This document shows, one piece after another, positions 1 to 11,684 of a DNA stretch of 64,000 nucleotides. Every line of letters begins with the position of its first letter. The first letter of the stretch is position 1. Under the pieces are notes generated by a model. It was given only the letters and a program-made list of their open reading frames with translations, ran no database searches and had not been told where the DNA came from. This DNA is from Cupriavidus oxalaticus (GTDB lineage: Bacteria; Pseudomonadota; Gammaproteobacteria; Burkholderiales; Burkholderiaceae): NCBI RefSeq assembly GCF_004768545.1, contig NZ_CP038635.1, forward strand, positions 2,976,001 through 3,040,000, given 5' to 3'. The translations under genes were made by a program, and so were the position numbers.

Positions 1-465
1 CGCGGCAAACGCCATCGGAATGCCAAACCCGAATGCAATCCCGAGATAAGCCTGCGGAATCGCAAAGAACCGCTTGAAGAACGGATAAGTCCCCGCCACT
101 ACCGCCGCCACCACGGCGAGCCACTTGGTCAAGGCATTAAGCGGCAGCACCAGCGTAAACGCCACCAGCGCCAGCACCGCAGCAACAGCAAGCGCTTCCC
201 AGGCGGCGATCTTGCCGGCAGTCAGCGGCCGCTCCTTGGTCCGCTTCACATGCCTGTCAAAATCCCGATCCGCCCAGTCATTGATCGCGCATCCCGCCGA
301 GCGCATCAAAAACGTCCCTGCCACGAAGATCCAGAACAATCCCCACGACGGCGGCCCGCCGGCTGCCATCCACATGGCCCACAACGTCGGCCACAACAGC
401 AGCAGCGTGCCGATCGGCTTGTCGATGCGCACCAGGCGCGCGTAGAGGGAAAGGCGTTCAAGCAT
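1..465 (-). CDS. ubiA: 4-hydroxybenzoate octaprenyltransferase, 5' part only
   Basis: Integral-membrane prenyltransferase that attaches the polyprenyl tail to 4-hydroxybenzoate in ubiquinone synthesis. The window holds the first 155 codons; the rest lies beyond base 1. The start ATG (463-465) gives [20 protein letters not shown], the usual UbiA opening. The Mg-diphosphate motif NDxxDxxxD is intact (N62, D63, D66, D70), followed by the conserved basic stretch [11 protein letters not shown]. Hydrophobic helices begin near residues 20-35 and 43-60. No break is visible; the truncation is only the window edge. Confidence 0.93.
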   Translation of the reverse strand, partial: MLERLSLYARLVRIDKPIGTLLLLWPTLWAMWMAAGGPPSWGLFWIFVAGTFLMRSAGCAINDWADRDFDRHVKRTKERPLTAGKIAAWEALAVAAVLALVAFTLVLPLNALTKWLAVVAAVVAGTYPFFKRFFAIPQAYLGIAFGFGIPMAFAA

Positions 466-606
466 GGGAGGAGGAGGCAATGGCGACAGGGACTGCACGG
501 CGGGGATCCGGGAAGGAAGAGTCAATGAAAACGCGCCACAGCCCGGATGGCTGCAGCGCGCAATGCCGGCCGCCGCGTGGCCGCGGCCGGAAGTCGCTCA
601 AAGGCG

Positions 607-1092
607 TCAGGCGAGCATCGCGCGCAGCATCCACGCGGTCTTCTCGTGCGTCTGCATGCGCTGGGTCAGCAGGTCGGCCGACGGCTCGTCGCCGGCGGCG
701 TCGATCACCGGGAAGAGCGAGCGTGCGGTGCGCACCACGGCTTCCTGGCCTTCGACCAGCTTGCGGATCATCTCGGTCGCCTCGGGCACGCCCTCTTCTT
801 CGGCGATCGACGACAGGCGGGCGTATTCCTTGTAGGTGCCCGGTGCCGGATAGCCCAGCGCGCGGATGCGCTCGGCGATCGAATCCACGGCCAGCGCCAG
901 TTCGGTGTACTGCGTCTCGAACATCAGATGCAGCGTATTGAACATGGGCCCCGTCACGTTCCAGTGGAAGTTATGGGTCTTGAGGTAGAGGGTGTAGGTG
1001 TCTGCCAGCAGCTTGGACAGGCCTTCCGCGATCTTCTTGCGGTCCTTGTCGGAAATACCGATGTTCACGCTCATCTCATTCTTCTTTGCCAT
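607..1092 (-). CDS. dps: Dps family DNA-binding ferritin-like protein
   Basis: 161-residue Dps/ferritin-like protein, expected to form a dodecamer that oxidises and stores iron with peroxide and protects DNA. The inter-subunit ferroxidase ligands keep the E. coli Dps spacing: H43, H55, D70, E74 (compare H51, H63, D78, E82). The motif [10 protein letters not shown] at 40-49 is characteristic. The N-terminus (MAKKNEM) is short and lysine-rich, which in Dps proteins can contribute DNA contact. A GGAG lies about 10 nt before the ATG. It is in the same orientation as katA and oxyR, consistent with a peroxide-response neighbourhood, although I found no clear OxyR site directly upstream of it. Confidence 0.95.
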   Translation of the reverse strand: MAKKNEMSVNIGISDKDRKKIAEGLSKLLADTYTLYLKTHNFHWNVTGPMFNTLHLMFETQYTELALAVDSIAERIRALGYPAPGTYKEYARLSSIAEEEGVPEATEMIRKLVEGQEAVVRTARSLFPVIDAAGDEPSADLLTQRMQTHEKTAWMLRAMLA

Positions 1093-1184
1093 GGTAGGTA
1101 CGCTCCGTTCTGGTAAAGCACGAGGAGCGCCGCCGGAATTGCTGAAAACACGGTTCCGGGCGGCGCGTTACCCGCATTATTGCA

Positions 1185-1379
1185 TTAGCCGGCGATCCCG
1201 GACAAACCCCGGACTATCTCGATAAAGACCACCGCGGCGCCGATCAGGATCACGCCGACGCCGACTTCCTTGCGCCACAGCTTGTGGCGCAGCCGCGCGG
1301 CATCGGGGCGCTCGGGCTTGTCATGGCCGTCATGCCAAAGCTTGCGCCACTCGTCGATAAAGAACCGGATCATTGCCAT
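1185..1379 (-). CDS. Small single-pass membrane protein, function unknown
   Basis: 64-residue protein with a basic, Trp/His-rich N-terminal half (FFIDEWRKLWHDGHDKPERP) and one C-terminal membrane helix (VGVGVILIGAAVVFIEIVRGL), so the N-terminus is probably cytoplasmic. I chose the ATG at 1379 because GGGAGA lies 5-6 nt upstream; a longer ORF from 1406 has no ribosome site. It sits between katA and dps on the same strand, 45 nt after katA, and may be co-transcribed with katA. I do not recognise the family, and a role in peroxide stress is only suggested by position. Confidence 0.6.
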   Translation of the reverse strand: MAMIRFFIDEWRKLWHDGHDKPERPDAARLRHKLWRKEVGVGVILIGAAVVFIEIVRGLSGIAG

Positions 1380-1424
1380 GGTGGTTCTCCCAGGCGCGGC
1401 GGCCATGCCAGCCGCGCCAGACGG

Positions 1425-2867
1425 TTACTTCAGGTCAAGCGCGCGCTTCACGCCCTCGCCGTAGGCCGGATCGGCCTTGGTGAAGTGCTCGATCTGCTTG
1501 CGCGCGATCTCTTCCGGCACGCCCTGCATTGCCGCCGCGATATTGGCGAACAGACGCTGGCGCTGGCCCTCGTCGAACAACCGGAACAGCGCGCCGGGCT
1601 GGCTGTAGTAGTCCGTGTCGACGCGGTGGTCCCAGCGGTCGGCCGCGCCGTCGAGCGCGAGCGGCGGCTCGATCGCGCGTTCGCTGGCGCTGTAGGCGCT
1701 TTCGCGGTTCGGTTCGTAGTTCAGCTTGCCGCCCTGGTTTCCGTCCACGCGCATCGCACCGTCGCGGTGGAAGGTATTGTGGAACGGGCATTGCGGCGCA
1801 TTCACGGGGATCTGGTGGTGGTTGATGCCGAGCCGGTAGCGCTGCGTGTCGCCGTACGAGAACAGGCGGCCTTGCAACATCTTGTCGGGCGAAAAGCCGA
1901 TGCCCGGCACAATATTGGCGGGATTCATCGCCACCTGCTCGACCTCGGCAAAATAGTTGTCCGGGTTGCGGTTCAACTCCAGCACGCCTACGTCGATCAG
2001 CGGGTAGTCCTTGTGCGGCCAGACCTTGGTCAAATCGAACGGGTTGATGTGGTACCTGACCGCGTCCGCCTCCGGCATGATCTGCACGCGCAGGTTCCAG
2101 CGCGGGAAGTTGCCCTGCTCGATATTCCCGAACAGGTCGCGCTGCGCGCTCTCGCGGTCGTTCGCCACCACCTTGGCCGCCTCTTCATTGGTCCAGTTGG
2201 CAATGCCTTGCTGCGACTTGAAGTGGAACTTGACGTAGAAGCGCTCGTTGCTGGCGTTGATGAACGAATACGTATGCGAGCCGAAGCCGTGGATCTGCCG
2301 ATAGTTCTGCGGCAGGCCCCGGTCGCTCATCAGGATGGTGACCTGGTGCAGCGATTCCGGATGGCGCGACCAGAAGTCCCACACCGCGATCGGGTCCCGC
2401 AGGTTGGTGCGCGGGTTGCGTTTCTGCGTGTGGATGAAGTCGGGAAACTTGAGCGGATCGCGCACGAAGAACACCGGCGTGTTGTTGCCCACCACGTCCC
2501 AGTTGCCTTCATCGGTATAGAACTTGACCGAGAACCCGCGCACGTCGCGCTCGGCATCGGCCGCGCCACGCTCGCCGGCGACGGTCGAAAAGCGGATAAA
2601 CAGCGGCGTTTCCTTGCCGATTTCGGCGAAGATCGAGGCCTTGGTGTATTTCGTGATGTCGTGCGTGACCCGGAACGTGCCGTAGGCACCGGAGCCCTTG
2701 GCATGCACGCGGCGCTCCGGAATGACTTCACGGTCGAAGTGGGCCAGTTTTTCGAGGAACCAGACGTCCTGCAGCAGCATCGGGCCGCGCGGGCCGGCGG
2801 TCTGCGAGTTCTGGTTGTCGGCAACGGGTGCGCCGGCTGCCGTGGTGAGAGTGTCCTTCTTGCTCAT
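1425..2867 (-). CDS. katA: Monofunctional haem catalase
   Basis: 480-residue small-subunit catalase that converts hydrogen peroxide to water and oxygen in the cytoplasm. Catalytic residues are visible: distal His55 in [10 protein letters not shown], Asn128 in [10 protein letters not shown] and proximal haem-ligand Tyr338 in [14 protein letters not shown]. Length matches the small-subunit (clade 3) catalases, with no C-terminal flavodoxin-like domain. The ATG at 2867 has AGAGGAA 5 nt upstream. It lies downstream of oxyR on the same strand, with an OxyR-like operator at about 3117-3131, so peroxide induction through OxyR is likely (inference). Confidence 0.97.
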   Translation of the reverse strand: MSKKDTLTTAAGAPVADNQNSQTAGPRGPMLLQDVWFLEKLAHFDREVIPERRVHAKGSGAYGTFRVTHDITKYTKASIFAEIGKETPLFIRFSTVAGERGAADAERDVRGFSVKFYTDEGNWDVVGNNTPVFFVRDPLKFPDFIHTQKRNPRTNLRDPIAVWDFWSRHPESLHQVTILMSDRGLPQNYRQIHGFGSHTYSFINASNERFYVKFHFKSQQGIANWTNEEAAKVVANDRESAQRDLFGNIEQGNFPRWNLRVQIMPEADAVRYHINPFDLTKVWPHKDYPLIDVGVLELNRNPDNYFAEVEQVAMNPANIVPGIGFSPDKMLQGRLFSYGDTQRYRLGINHHQIPVNAPQCPFHNTFHRDGAMRVDGNQGGKLNYEPNRESAYSASERAIEPPLALDGAADRWDHRVDTDYYSQPGALFRLFDEGQRQRLFANIAAAMQGVPEEIARKQIEHFTKADPAYGEGVKRALDLK

Positions 2868-2908
2868 CTATTCCTCTTGTTGTGGGTGGGCTGGAAGAGA
2901 ATTCCGCC

Positions 2909-3019
2909 TCAGTTGGCGGCGGCGTAGCAGGCAAGGCAATCGAGCAGGTAGCGCCCCATGCGGAGAGAGAACGGGCGCTTGATCGTTGTGCCGGAAATGG
3001 ACTGGGCACTGGTGCTCAT
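2909..3019 (-). CDS. Candidate 36-residue protein upstream of katA
   Basis: Short ORF in the oxyR-katA gap. It starts at ATG 3019 with an AGGAG ribosome site 6-7 nt upstream (a better site than many real genes here) and ends at TGA 2909-2911, 41 nt before katA. The product begins MSTSAQSISGTTIKRPFSLR and ends in MGRYLLDCLACYAAAN, a short amphipathic or hydrophobic C-terminus with two Cys. No annotated family is recognised. It would sit first in the katA transcript. It could be a real small protein or a leader ORF that modulates katA translation. Confidence 0.45.
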   Translation of the reverse strand: MSTSAQSISGTTIKRPFSLRMGRYLLDCLACYAAAN

Positions 3020-3102
3020 GATCGGCTCCTTGCCTGGTTCGATGCCAGTCGGCATGGTAGAAGGCAGTCTACAAACAAACTATTACGCTGAGAATTTAAT
3101 TA

Positions 3103-3131
3103 TTTATACCTATGTATTAGGTCAAATCTAT
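3103..3131 (-). promoter_or_regulatory. Putative OxyR operator and katA promoter
   Basis: Read on the minus strand, 3131-3117 is ATAGATTTGACCTAA, which matches 9 of 10 fixed positions of the OxyR half-site ATAG-N-T-N3-A-N-CTAT. It is followed 8 nt on by TATAAA (3108-3103), a good -10 element. An AT-rich stretch continues to about 3087. Placement of the activator site just upstream of a -10 fits OxyR-activated catalase promoters. The second half-site is poor. The assignment rests on sequence only. Confidence 0.5.
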
Positions 3132-3208
3132 TCGACTTGCCGCGGTTTCATGCCGGCGCAAAGTGATGGAGCGAAGGCAGGCTCCGAAAATGCCGTACTG
3201 CGGGGACA

Positions 3209-3246
3209 GAAAAACAAAGGCCGCAACGGACAGCCCGTTGCGGCCT
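3209..3246 (-). terminator. Intrinsic terminator of oxyR
   Basis: On the minus strand an 11-12 bp GC-rich stem (GGCCGCAACGG / CCGTTGCGGCC, bases 3245-3219) with a 4-nt loop is followed by TTTGTTTTT. It lies 24 nt after the oxyR stop codon, separating oxyR from the katA transcription unit. Confidence 0.85.
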
Positions 3247-3269
3247 CTGGCTTGCGTCTGGTTGGAGGA

Positions 3270-4220
3270 TCAGGCGGCTTCCGCGAGCTCCTTGGCATCG
3301 AGCTTGCGCACGCCGGGCAGCTCGCAGGCGGCCACGGCATTGGCCAGTGCTTCCATCGCCGGCAGGCGGGTGAAGCTCTTGCGCCAGGCCAGCACCACGC
3401 GGCGGTCAGGCACCGGATCGGCGAACGGCACGTACGACAGCATGTCGCCCTTGGCCTTCAGGTCGGGTACCGAGGTACGCGGCAGCACGGTAATGCCGAC
3501 GCCGCTGGCCACCATATGCCGGATGGTTTCCAGCGAGGAGCCTTCGAACGTCTTCTGGATGCCATCCGCGGCCTGCGAGAAGCGCGACAGCTCCGGGCAC
3601 ACGCCCAGTACATGGTCGCGGAAGCAGTGGCCGCTGCCCAGCAGCAGCATGGTCTGCCGCTTCAGCTCGTCCGGGTCGATCGCGCGCGCCTCGGCGAGCT
3701 GGTGGCCGCGCGGCACGGCGACCACGAAGGGCTCGTCGTACAGCGGACGCACCGTCAGGCCGGAATCGGGGAACGGCTCGGCCATTACCGCGCAATCGAT
3801 CTCGCCCTGCTTGAGCAGCTCGATCAGCTTGTGCGTGTAGTTCTCCTGCAGCATCAGCGGCATCTGCGGCACGGTCCCGATCATCTGCTTGACCAGCGAT
3901 GGCAGCAGGTATGGCCCGATGGTGTAGATCACGCCCACGCGCAGCGGCCCGGCCAGCGGGTCCTTGCCCTGCTTGGCGATCTCGCGGATGGCCATGGTCT
4001 GCTCGAGCACGCGCTGGGCCTGCGCCACGATCTGCTCGCCGATGTTGGTCACCGACACCTCGGAGGTGCCGCGCTCAAAGATCTGCACGTTGAGTTCGTC
4101 TTCCAGCTTCTTGATGGCCACCGACAGCGTCGGTTGCGACACGAAGCAGGCTTCGGCGGCCCGGCCGAAATGGCGCTCGCGCGCCACGGCGACGATGTAC
4201 TTCAGTTCAGTGAGCGTCAT
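3270..4220 (-). CDS. oxyR: Hydrogen-peroxide sensing LysR-type regulator OxyR
   Basis: 316-residue LysR-type regulator with an N-terminal winged HTH (about 1-60) and a periplasmic-binding-like regulatory domain. The two redox cysteines fall at exactly the E. coli positions, C199 and C208, in GHCFRDHVLGVC, so disulfide-based peroxide sensing is expected. Targets in the window are probably katA just downstream and possibly dps. It follows recG on the same strand after 111 nt, the recG-oxyR arrangement common in beta-proteobacteria, and has its own strong terminator. Confidence 0.96.
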   Translation of the reverse strand: MTLTELKYIVAVARERHFGRAAEACFVSQPTLSVAIKKLEDELNVQIFERGTSEVSVTNIGEQIVAQAQRVLEQTMAIREIAKQGKDPLAGPLRVGVIYTIGPYLLPSLVKQMIGTVPQMPLMLQENYTHKLIELLKQGEIDCAVMAEPFPDSGLTVRPLYDEPFVVAVPRGHQLAEARAIDPDELKRQTMLLLGSGHCFRDHVLGVCPELSRFSQAADGIQKTFEGSSLETIRHMVASGVGITVLPRTSVPDLKAKGDMLSYVPFADPVPDRRVVLAWRKSFTRLPAMEALANAVAACELPGVRKLDAKELAEAA

Positions 4221-4331
4221 GACTTATCAATTCCGGGTAGGCGATAGATTTTACCTTCGATTCCGGGATCTGTCAGAGCGCCCCCGGGATTTGTGCGGCA
4301 TGCGTACGATGCGGCACAAGCACCGGCGCAA

Positions 4332-6533
4332 TCAGGCCTTCAGGTAGTGTTCGCGCCCGCCGAGCCAGCGCGACAGGTGTGCTTCCACCGCTTCGGGGAA
4401 CTGTGCCAGCATCAGCTCGGCCGCTTCCTGCGCGTACTCCACCAGCCACGCGTCGGTCTGCAGGTCGGCGAAGCGCAGCATGGCCTCGCCCGACTGGCGC
4501 GCACCGAGGAACTCGCCCGGGCCGCGGATTTCCAGGTCGCGGCGCGCGATCTCGAAACCGTCGGTGGTCTCGCGCATGGTCGCCAGCCGCTCGCGCGCGG
4601 TCGGCGACAGCGGCGCCTGGTACATCAGCAGGCACACCGATTCGGCGCTGCCCCGCCCTACGCGGCCGCGCAGCTGGTGCAGTTGCGCCAGGCCAAAGCG
4701 CTCGGCGTGCTCGATCACCATCAGCGAGGCGTTGGGCACGTCCACGCCCACCTCGATCACCGTGGTGGCGACCAGCACCTGCATGCGGTTGGCGCTGAAG
4801 TCATCCATCACCGAGGCCTTTTCGGCAGGCGGCAGACGGCCGTGCACCAGCCCGACGCGCAGGTCGGGCAGCGCGGCCACCAGCGTTTCATAGGTCTCGA
4901 CCGCGGTCTGCAGCTGCAGCGCCTCGCTTTCCTCGATCAGCGGACAAACCCAGTAGACCTGGCGGCCTTCTGCAGCGGCGTGATGGATGCGCGCGATCAC
5001 TTCGTCGCGCCGCTCGTCGTTGACCAGGCGCGTGACGATCGGCGTGCGGCCCGGCGGCAGTTCGTCGATCACGGATACGTCCAGGTCCGCGTAATACGTC
5101 ATGGCGAGCGTGCGCGGGATCGGCGTGGCCGACATCATCAGCTGGTGCGGCACGGTGTCGGTCGCCGGCACATCGGGCGCCGGCACATCGGTCGCGCCCG
5201 CCTTGCCGCGCAAGGCCAGGCGCTGCGCCACGCCAAAGCGGTGCTGTTCGTCGACCACCGACAGGCCCAGCTTCGCGAAGCGCACCGTGTCCTGGATCAG
5301 CGCATGGGTGCCGATCACCAGTTGCGCCTCGCCCGACTCCACGCGTGCCGCGGCCACGCGCTTGTCGCGCGCCTTCAGGCTGCCGGCTAGCCAGACCACC
5401 GGCACGCCGAGCGGCTCCAGCCAGGCCGACAGCTTGCGGAAGTGCTGCTCGGCCAGGATTTCGGTCGGCGCCATCAGCGCGGCCTGGTAGCCGGCGTCGA
5501 TCGCCTGGCACGCCGCCAGCGCGGCGACGATGGTCTTGCCGCTGCCCACATCGCCCTGCAGCAGCCGATGCATCGGGTGCGGGCGCGCCATGTCGGCGGC
5601 GATCTCGGCCACCACGCGTTCCTGCGCGCCGGTCAGCCGGAACGGCAGCGCCGCCAGGAAGCGCGTCAGCAGGCCGCCTTCGCGGCGCGGCATGGTCGAC
5701 GCGGTCTTCTCGCGCCGCGCCGCGTGCGCGCGCCGCAGCGAGATCTGCTGCGCCAGCAGTTCGTCGAACTTGATGCGCTGCCAGGCCGGATGCGTGCGGT
5801 CGGCCAGCGCCGCTTCGCTTTCTTCAGGAGGCGGCGCATGCAGCAGGCGCAGGCAGTCGGCCAGCGGGCGCAGGTGCAGGCGCGCCAGCGGACCCTGCAG
5901 CACCGGGCGCGGCAGCGTCTCCGGCATCGGCGTGCGCGACAGCGCGCCGCCGATGGCCTTGCGCAGGTAGGCCTGCGCGATGCCCGCGGTGGACGGATAC
6001 ACCGGCGTCAGCCGGTCCGGCAGCGCTTCGCCCTCCACCACCGGCCGCACCGTCGGATGGACCATCTCGGCACCAAAAAAGCCGCCGCGGATCTCGCCGC
6101 GCACGCGCAGCCGCACGCCTTCGGCCATCTGCTTGGTCTGGCTGCCGTAGAAGTTGAGGAAGCGCAGCGTCAGCTCGCCGGACGCGTCGGCAATCTTGAC
6201 CACCAGCTGGCGGCGCGGACGGAACGTGACTTCGTTGGAGATGACCTCGCCTTCCACCTGCGCCGGCTGGCCGAGCCCCGCGCGGCGGATCGCATCGGCG
6301 ATCGGCGCCAGCGTGGTCTCGTCCTCGTAGCGCATCGGCAGGTGCAGCACCAGGTCGACCGGGCGGCGCAGGCCGAGCTTGGCGAGGCGCGCTGCCGCCG
6401 ACGAGGTGGCGGACGAGGTGGTGGACGATGCGGGCTTGCCCTTGCCCTCCCCCGCCTTGCCACGCGCGGGTGCGGCCGCCTCCTTGGCGGCATCGGCGGA
6501 CAGGTCGTTCGTTTCGGTGGCGGTTCCGGGCAT
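4332..6533 (-). CDS. recG: ATP-dependent DNA helicase RecG
   Basis: 733-residue superfamily-2 helicase that remodels stalled replication forks and Holliday junctions. It has an N-terminal wedge/OB domain (about 55-240), Walker A GDVGSGKT at 327-334, the RecG-type motif II DEQHRFGV and the motif VI region QLRGRVGRG. The first 45 residues are Ala/Lys/Ser/Thr-rich low complexity, longer than usual, so the true start may lie further in, although no better ATG with a ribosome site is evident. The divergent queA starts 228 nt away. Confidence 0.96.
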   Translation of the reverse strand: MPGTATETNDLSADAAKEAAAPARGKAGEGKGKPASSTTSSATSSAAARLAKLGLRRPVDLVLHLPMRYEDETTLAPIADAIRRAGLGQPAQVEGEVISNEVTFRPRRQLVVKIADASGELTLRFLNFYGSQTKQMAEGVRLRVRGEIRGGFFGAEMVHPTVRPVVEGEALPDRLTPVYPSTAGIAQAYLRKAIGGALSRTPMPETLPRPVLQGPLARLHLRPLADCLRLLHAPPPEESEAALADRTHPAWQRIKFDELLAQQISLRRAHAARREKTASTMPRREGGLLTRFLAALPFRLTGAQERVVAEIAADMARPHPMHRLLQGDVGSGKTIVAALAACQAIDAGYQAALMAPTEILAEQHFRKLSAWLEPLGVPVVWLAGSLKARDKRVAAARVESGEAQLVIGTHALIQDTVRFAKLGLSVVDEQHRFGVAQRLALRGKAGATDVPAPDVPATDTVPHQLMMSATPIPRTLAMTYYADLDVSVIDELPPGRTPIVTRLVNDERRDEVIARIHHAAAEGRQVYWVCPLIEESEALQLQTAVETYETLVAALPDLRVGLVHGRLPPAEKASVMDDFSANRMQVLVATTVIEVGVDVPNASLMVIEHAERFGLAQLHQLRGRVGRGSAESVCLLMYQAPLSPTARERLATMRETTDGFEIARRDLEIRGPGEFLGARQSGEAMLRFADLQTDAWLVEYAQEAAELMLAQFPEAVEAHLSRWLGGREHYLKA

Positions 6534-6761
6534 CGGCAGCGAAGACAGGCGGCAGGGACGGCTGGGGCAGCGGGCATGGGCAGGAACGCCGGCAAATAGC
6601 CGAAATAGCCGGTATCACGCCCGGCCCGGCGGCAAGCACGCCCGTGGCCTTACAATATCGGATTCGCCGATTGTACCCATGCCGGCCGCCACTACGGGCG
6701 GCGAGTGCCGCTTTGTGCCTCGCTTTCCGACCCGTCGCGGGCCCCGCGCGCCGTTTCCACG

Positions 6762-8995
<2,234 letters not shown>

Positions 8996-9218
8996 AATCC
9001 GTGCAGCGGCGCGAACTTTCGTGCCGCTGCCGGTCGAATACCGGGGTTGCCCGGAGACGACATCCGGCATCCCGCGCTGTGCTCGCCGGCATCAGCCGCG
9101 AGTCGCCCCGAAGGCACCCCGAAGAAACCCGTATTCCGCCCTAGAATGCCAAAGGCGGGCGGAATGCGAATGGTAGAATGATCGATTACTTGACTGACTT
9201 TTGTGACGGAGAATCAAC

Positions 9219-9545
9219 GTGCTGATTTCTAACGCATATGCCCAGACCGCCGGTGCCGGCGGCGCGGCTGGCGGCCTGATGAGCTTCCTGCCCATCATCC
9301 TGATGTTTGCGGTGCTGTGGTTCATCATGATCCGCCCGCAAATGAAGCGCCAGAAAGAAGCGAAGGCAATGCTCGAAGCGCTGGCCAAGAACGACGAAGT
9401 CGTCACCGCCGGCGGTATCCTGGGCCGCGTGACCAAGGTCACCGACCAGTACGTCAGCCTGGAAATCTCGGAAGGCACCGAGATTACCGTGCAGAAGAAT
9501 GCCGTGACCGCGGTGCTGCCGAAGGGTTCGCTGAAGGCGCTCTGA
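9219..9545 (+). CDS. yajC: Sec translocon accessory protein YajC
   Basis: 108-residue protein with one N-terminal membrane helix (about 20-38, GGLMSFLPIILMFAVLWFIM) followed by the conserved IRPQMKRQKEAKAML and the cytoplasmic YajC fold (NDEVVTAGGILGRVTKV). It associates with SecDF at the SecYEG channel. The GTG start at 9219 follows a GGAG about 10 nt upstream. 218 nt separate it from secD. Confidence 0.94.
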   Translation: MLISNAYAQTAGAGGAAGGLMSFLPIILMFAVLWFIMIRPQMKRQKEAKAMLEALAKNDEVVTAGGILGRVTKVTDQYVSLEISEGTEITVQKNAVTAVLPKGSLKAL

Positions 9546-9762
9546 TCCGCCGATCGCCCCGATCGACTAAGCGACTCCCGCCTTTGTCTTTTCCGGCATG
9601 CCCGTTCGCGCATGCCCCGGCAGCCGCCTGATCCAGCCCGCCGGAGCCTCGTGGCTCCGTTCCGTGGCTGCCAGGCGGCTGTTTGCCAAACCGGTTCGGC
9701 CCCGCCGACGTGGCGCGCCACGCCTGCGCCGGCCCCGCCAACCGCTGAATGACTGGCCCGAG

Positions 9763-11634
9763 ATGAATCGTTATCCGCTTTGGAAATACCTCGTGATCCT
9801 GGTGGCGCTGACCATCGGCATCCTCTATACCCTGCCGAACTTCTTCGGCGAGGCACCCGCCGTGCAGGTGTCTTCGGGCAAGGCCACGGTCAAGGTCGAC
9901 CTGTCGATGCAGAAGCAGGTCGAAGAGATCCTGGCGCAGAACCAGCTGCAGCCTGACGGCGTGTTCTTCGACATTTCCGGCCAGTCCGGCTCGGTCAAGG
10001 CGCGTTTCCGCACCACCGACGAGCAGCTCAAGGCCAAGGACGTGCTGTCGCGCGCGCTCAACCCGGACGCCGCCGATCCTACCTATGTGGTCGCGCTGAA
10101 CCTGCTGTCGGGCTCGCCGCGCTGGCTGACCTCGCTGCACGCGCTGCCGATGTACCTGGGCCTGGACCTGCGCGGCGGCGTGCACTTCCTGCTGCAGGTC
10201 GACATGAAGGGCGCCGTCGACAAGAAGCTCGACAGCCTGGCCGGCGACGCGCGCACGCTGCTGCGCGACAAGAACATGCGCCACGGCGGCATCGACCGCG
10301 ACGGCGAACGCCTGACGGTGCGCTTCAACAACGCCGACGAAGGCAACCGCGCACGTGCCCTGCTGGCCGACAACCTGCGCGAAGTGGCCTTCGCCATGGA
10401 CGGCAACAACGTCGTCGGCACCTTCACCGAAGTGGCCCGCAAGGCCGTGCAGGATGCCGCGGTCAAGCAGAACATCACCACGCTGCACAACCGCGTTAAC
10501 GAACTCGGCGTGGCCGAGCCGGTGATCCAGCAACAAGGCGCCGACCGCATCGTGGTGCAGCTGCCGGGCGTGCAGGACACCGCCAAGGCCAAGGACATCA
10601 TCGGCCGCACCGCCACGCTGGAAGCGCGCCTGGTCGACAACGACGCGCCGCGCAGCCCGCGCCCGGGCGACCCGGTCCCGTTCGGCAGCGAGCTGTTCAC
10701 GCAAGGCAACGGCGCCCCGGTGGTGCTGAAGAAGCAGGTCATCTTCTCCGGCGACCGCATCGAAAGCGCCTCCGCCGGCTTCGACCAGAACCAGCAGCCT
10801 TCGGTCAACATCAAGCTCGACGCCCAGGGCGGCCGCGTGCTGCGCGACGTCTCGCGCGAGAACCTGAAGAAGCCGATGGCGATCGTGCTGTTCGAAAAGG
10901 GCAAGGGCGAAGTGCTGACGGTGGCGACGATCCAGTCCGAACTGGGTTCTAGCTTCCAGATCACCGGCTCCTACTCCACCGAAGCCGCCAACGACCTGGC
11001 GCTGCTGCTGCGCGCCGGCTCGCTGGCCGCGCCGATGGAGATCATCGAAGAACGCACCATCGGCCCGTCGCTGGGTGCCGACAACATCCAGAAGGGTTTT
11101 GACTCGGTCGCCTACGGCTTTGCCGCCATCGGCGTGTTCATGATCCTGTACTACATGCTGTTCGGCGTGTTCTCGGTGGTGGCGCTGGGCGTGAACCTGC
11201 TGCTGCTGATTGCGGTGCTGTCGATGCTGCAGGCCACTCTGACGCTGCCGGGCATCGCCGCTATCGCGCTGGTGCTGGGCATGGCCATCGACGCCAACGT
11301 GCTGATCAACGAGCGCATCCGCGAGGAACTGCGCGCCGGCGCGTCGCCGCAGATGGCCATCGCGGTCGGCTTCGACCGCGCCTGGGCCACCATCCTGGAT
11401 TCGAACGTGACCACGCTGATCGCCGGCCTGGCGCTGCTGGCCTTCGGTTCGGGCCCGGTGCGCGGCTTTGCCGTGGTGCACTGCCTGGGCATCCTGACCT
11501 CGATGTTCTCGGCGGTGTTCTTCAACCGCGGCCTGGTCAACCTCTGGTACGGCCGCAAGAAGAAGCTGCAGAGCGTGGCCATCGGCCAGATCTGGAAGCC
11601 GGGCAACGCCTCTGACACCCCGGTCGCCAAGTAA
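9763..11634 (+). CDS. secD: Protein translocase subunit SecD
   Basis: 623-residue RND-type subunit of the Sec translocase accessory complex; it uses the proton gradient to pull proteins across the inner membrane. I chose ATG 9763 (MNRYPLWKYLVILVALTIGI), the standard SecD opening with TM1; the frame is open to 9598 but that stretch is Arg/Pro-rich leader. The motif YLGLDLRGGVHFLLQVD begins the periplasmic P1 domain (about 130-400). Five C-terminal helices carry the conserved GMAIDANVLINERIREEL, with the proton-relay Asp and Asn. Confidence 0.97.
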   Translation: MNRYPLWKYLVILVALTIGILYTLPNFFGEAPAVQVSSGKATVKVDLSMQKQVEEILAQNQLQPDGVFFDISGQSGSVKARFRTTDEQLKAKDVLSRALNPDAADPTYVVALNLLSGSPRWLTSLHALPMYLGLDLRGGVHFLLQVDMKGAVDKKLDSLAGDARTLLRDKNMRHGGIDRDGERLTVRFNNADEGNRARALLADNLREVAFAMDGNNVVGTFTEVARKAVQDAAVKQNITTLHNRVNELGVAEPVIQQQGADRIVVQLPGVQDTAKAKDIIGRTATLEARLVDNDAPRSPRPGDPVPFGSELFTQGNGAPVVLKKQVIFSGDRIESASAGFDQNQQPSVNIKLDAQGGRVLRDVSRENLKKPMAIVLFEKGKGEVLTVATIQSELGSSFQITGSYSTEAANDLALLLRAGSLAAPMEIIEERTIGPSLGADNIQKGFDSVAYGFAAIGVFMILYYMLFGVFSVVALGVNLLLLIAVLSMLQATLTLPGIAAIALVLGMAIDANVLINERIREELRAGASPQMAIAVGFDRAWATILDSNVTTLIAGLALLAFGSGPVRGFAVVHCLGILTSMFSAVFFNRGLVNLWYGRKKKLQSVAIGQIWKPGNASDTPVAK

Positions 11635-11684
11635 GCGGCCAGGACAGTCGATCAGCAAACTAGCAGTACAGAACAGGATTCAAC

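Noticed and set aside
560..600. GC-rich hairpin after dps as a terminator
   Set aside because: CCGGCCGC / GCGGCCGG-like stem but no T tract on either strand.
1284..2927. 550-codon open frame opposite katA
   Set aside because: Antisense to an intact catalase with all active-site residues.
9484..11658. 700-codon open frame opposite secD
   Set aside because: Same GC artefact; secD is unambiguous.
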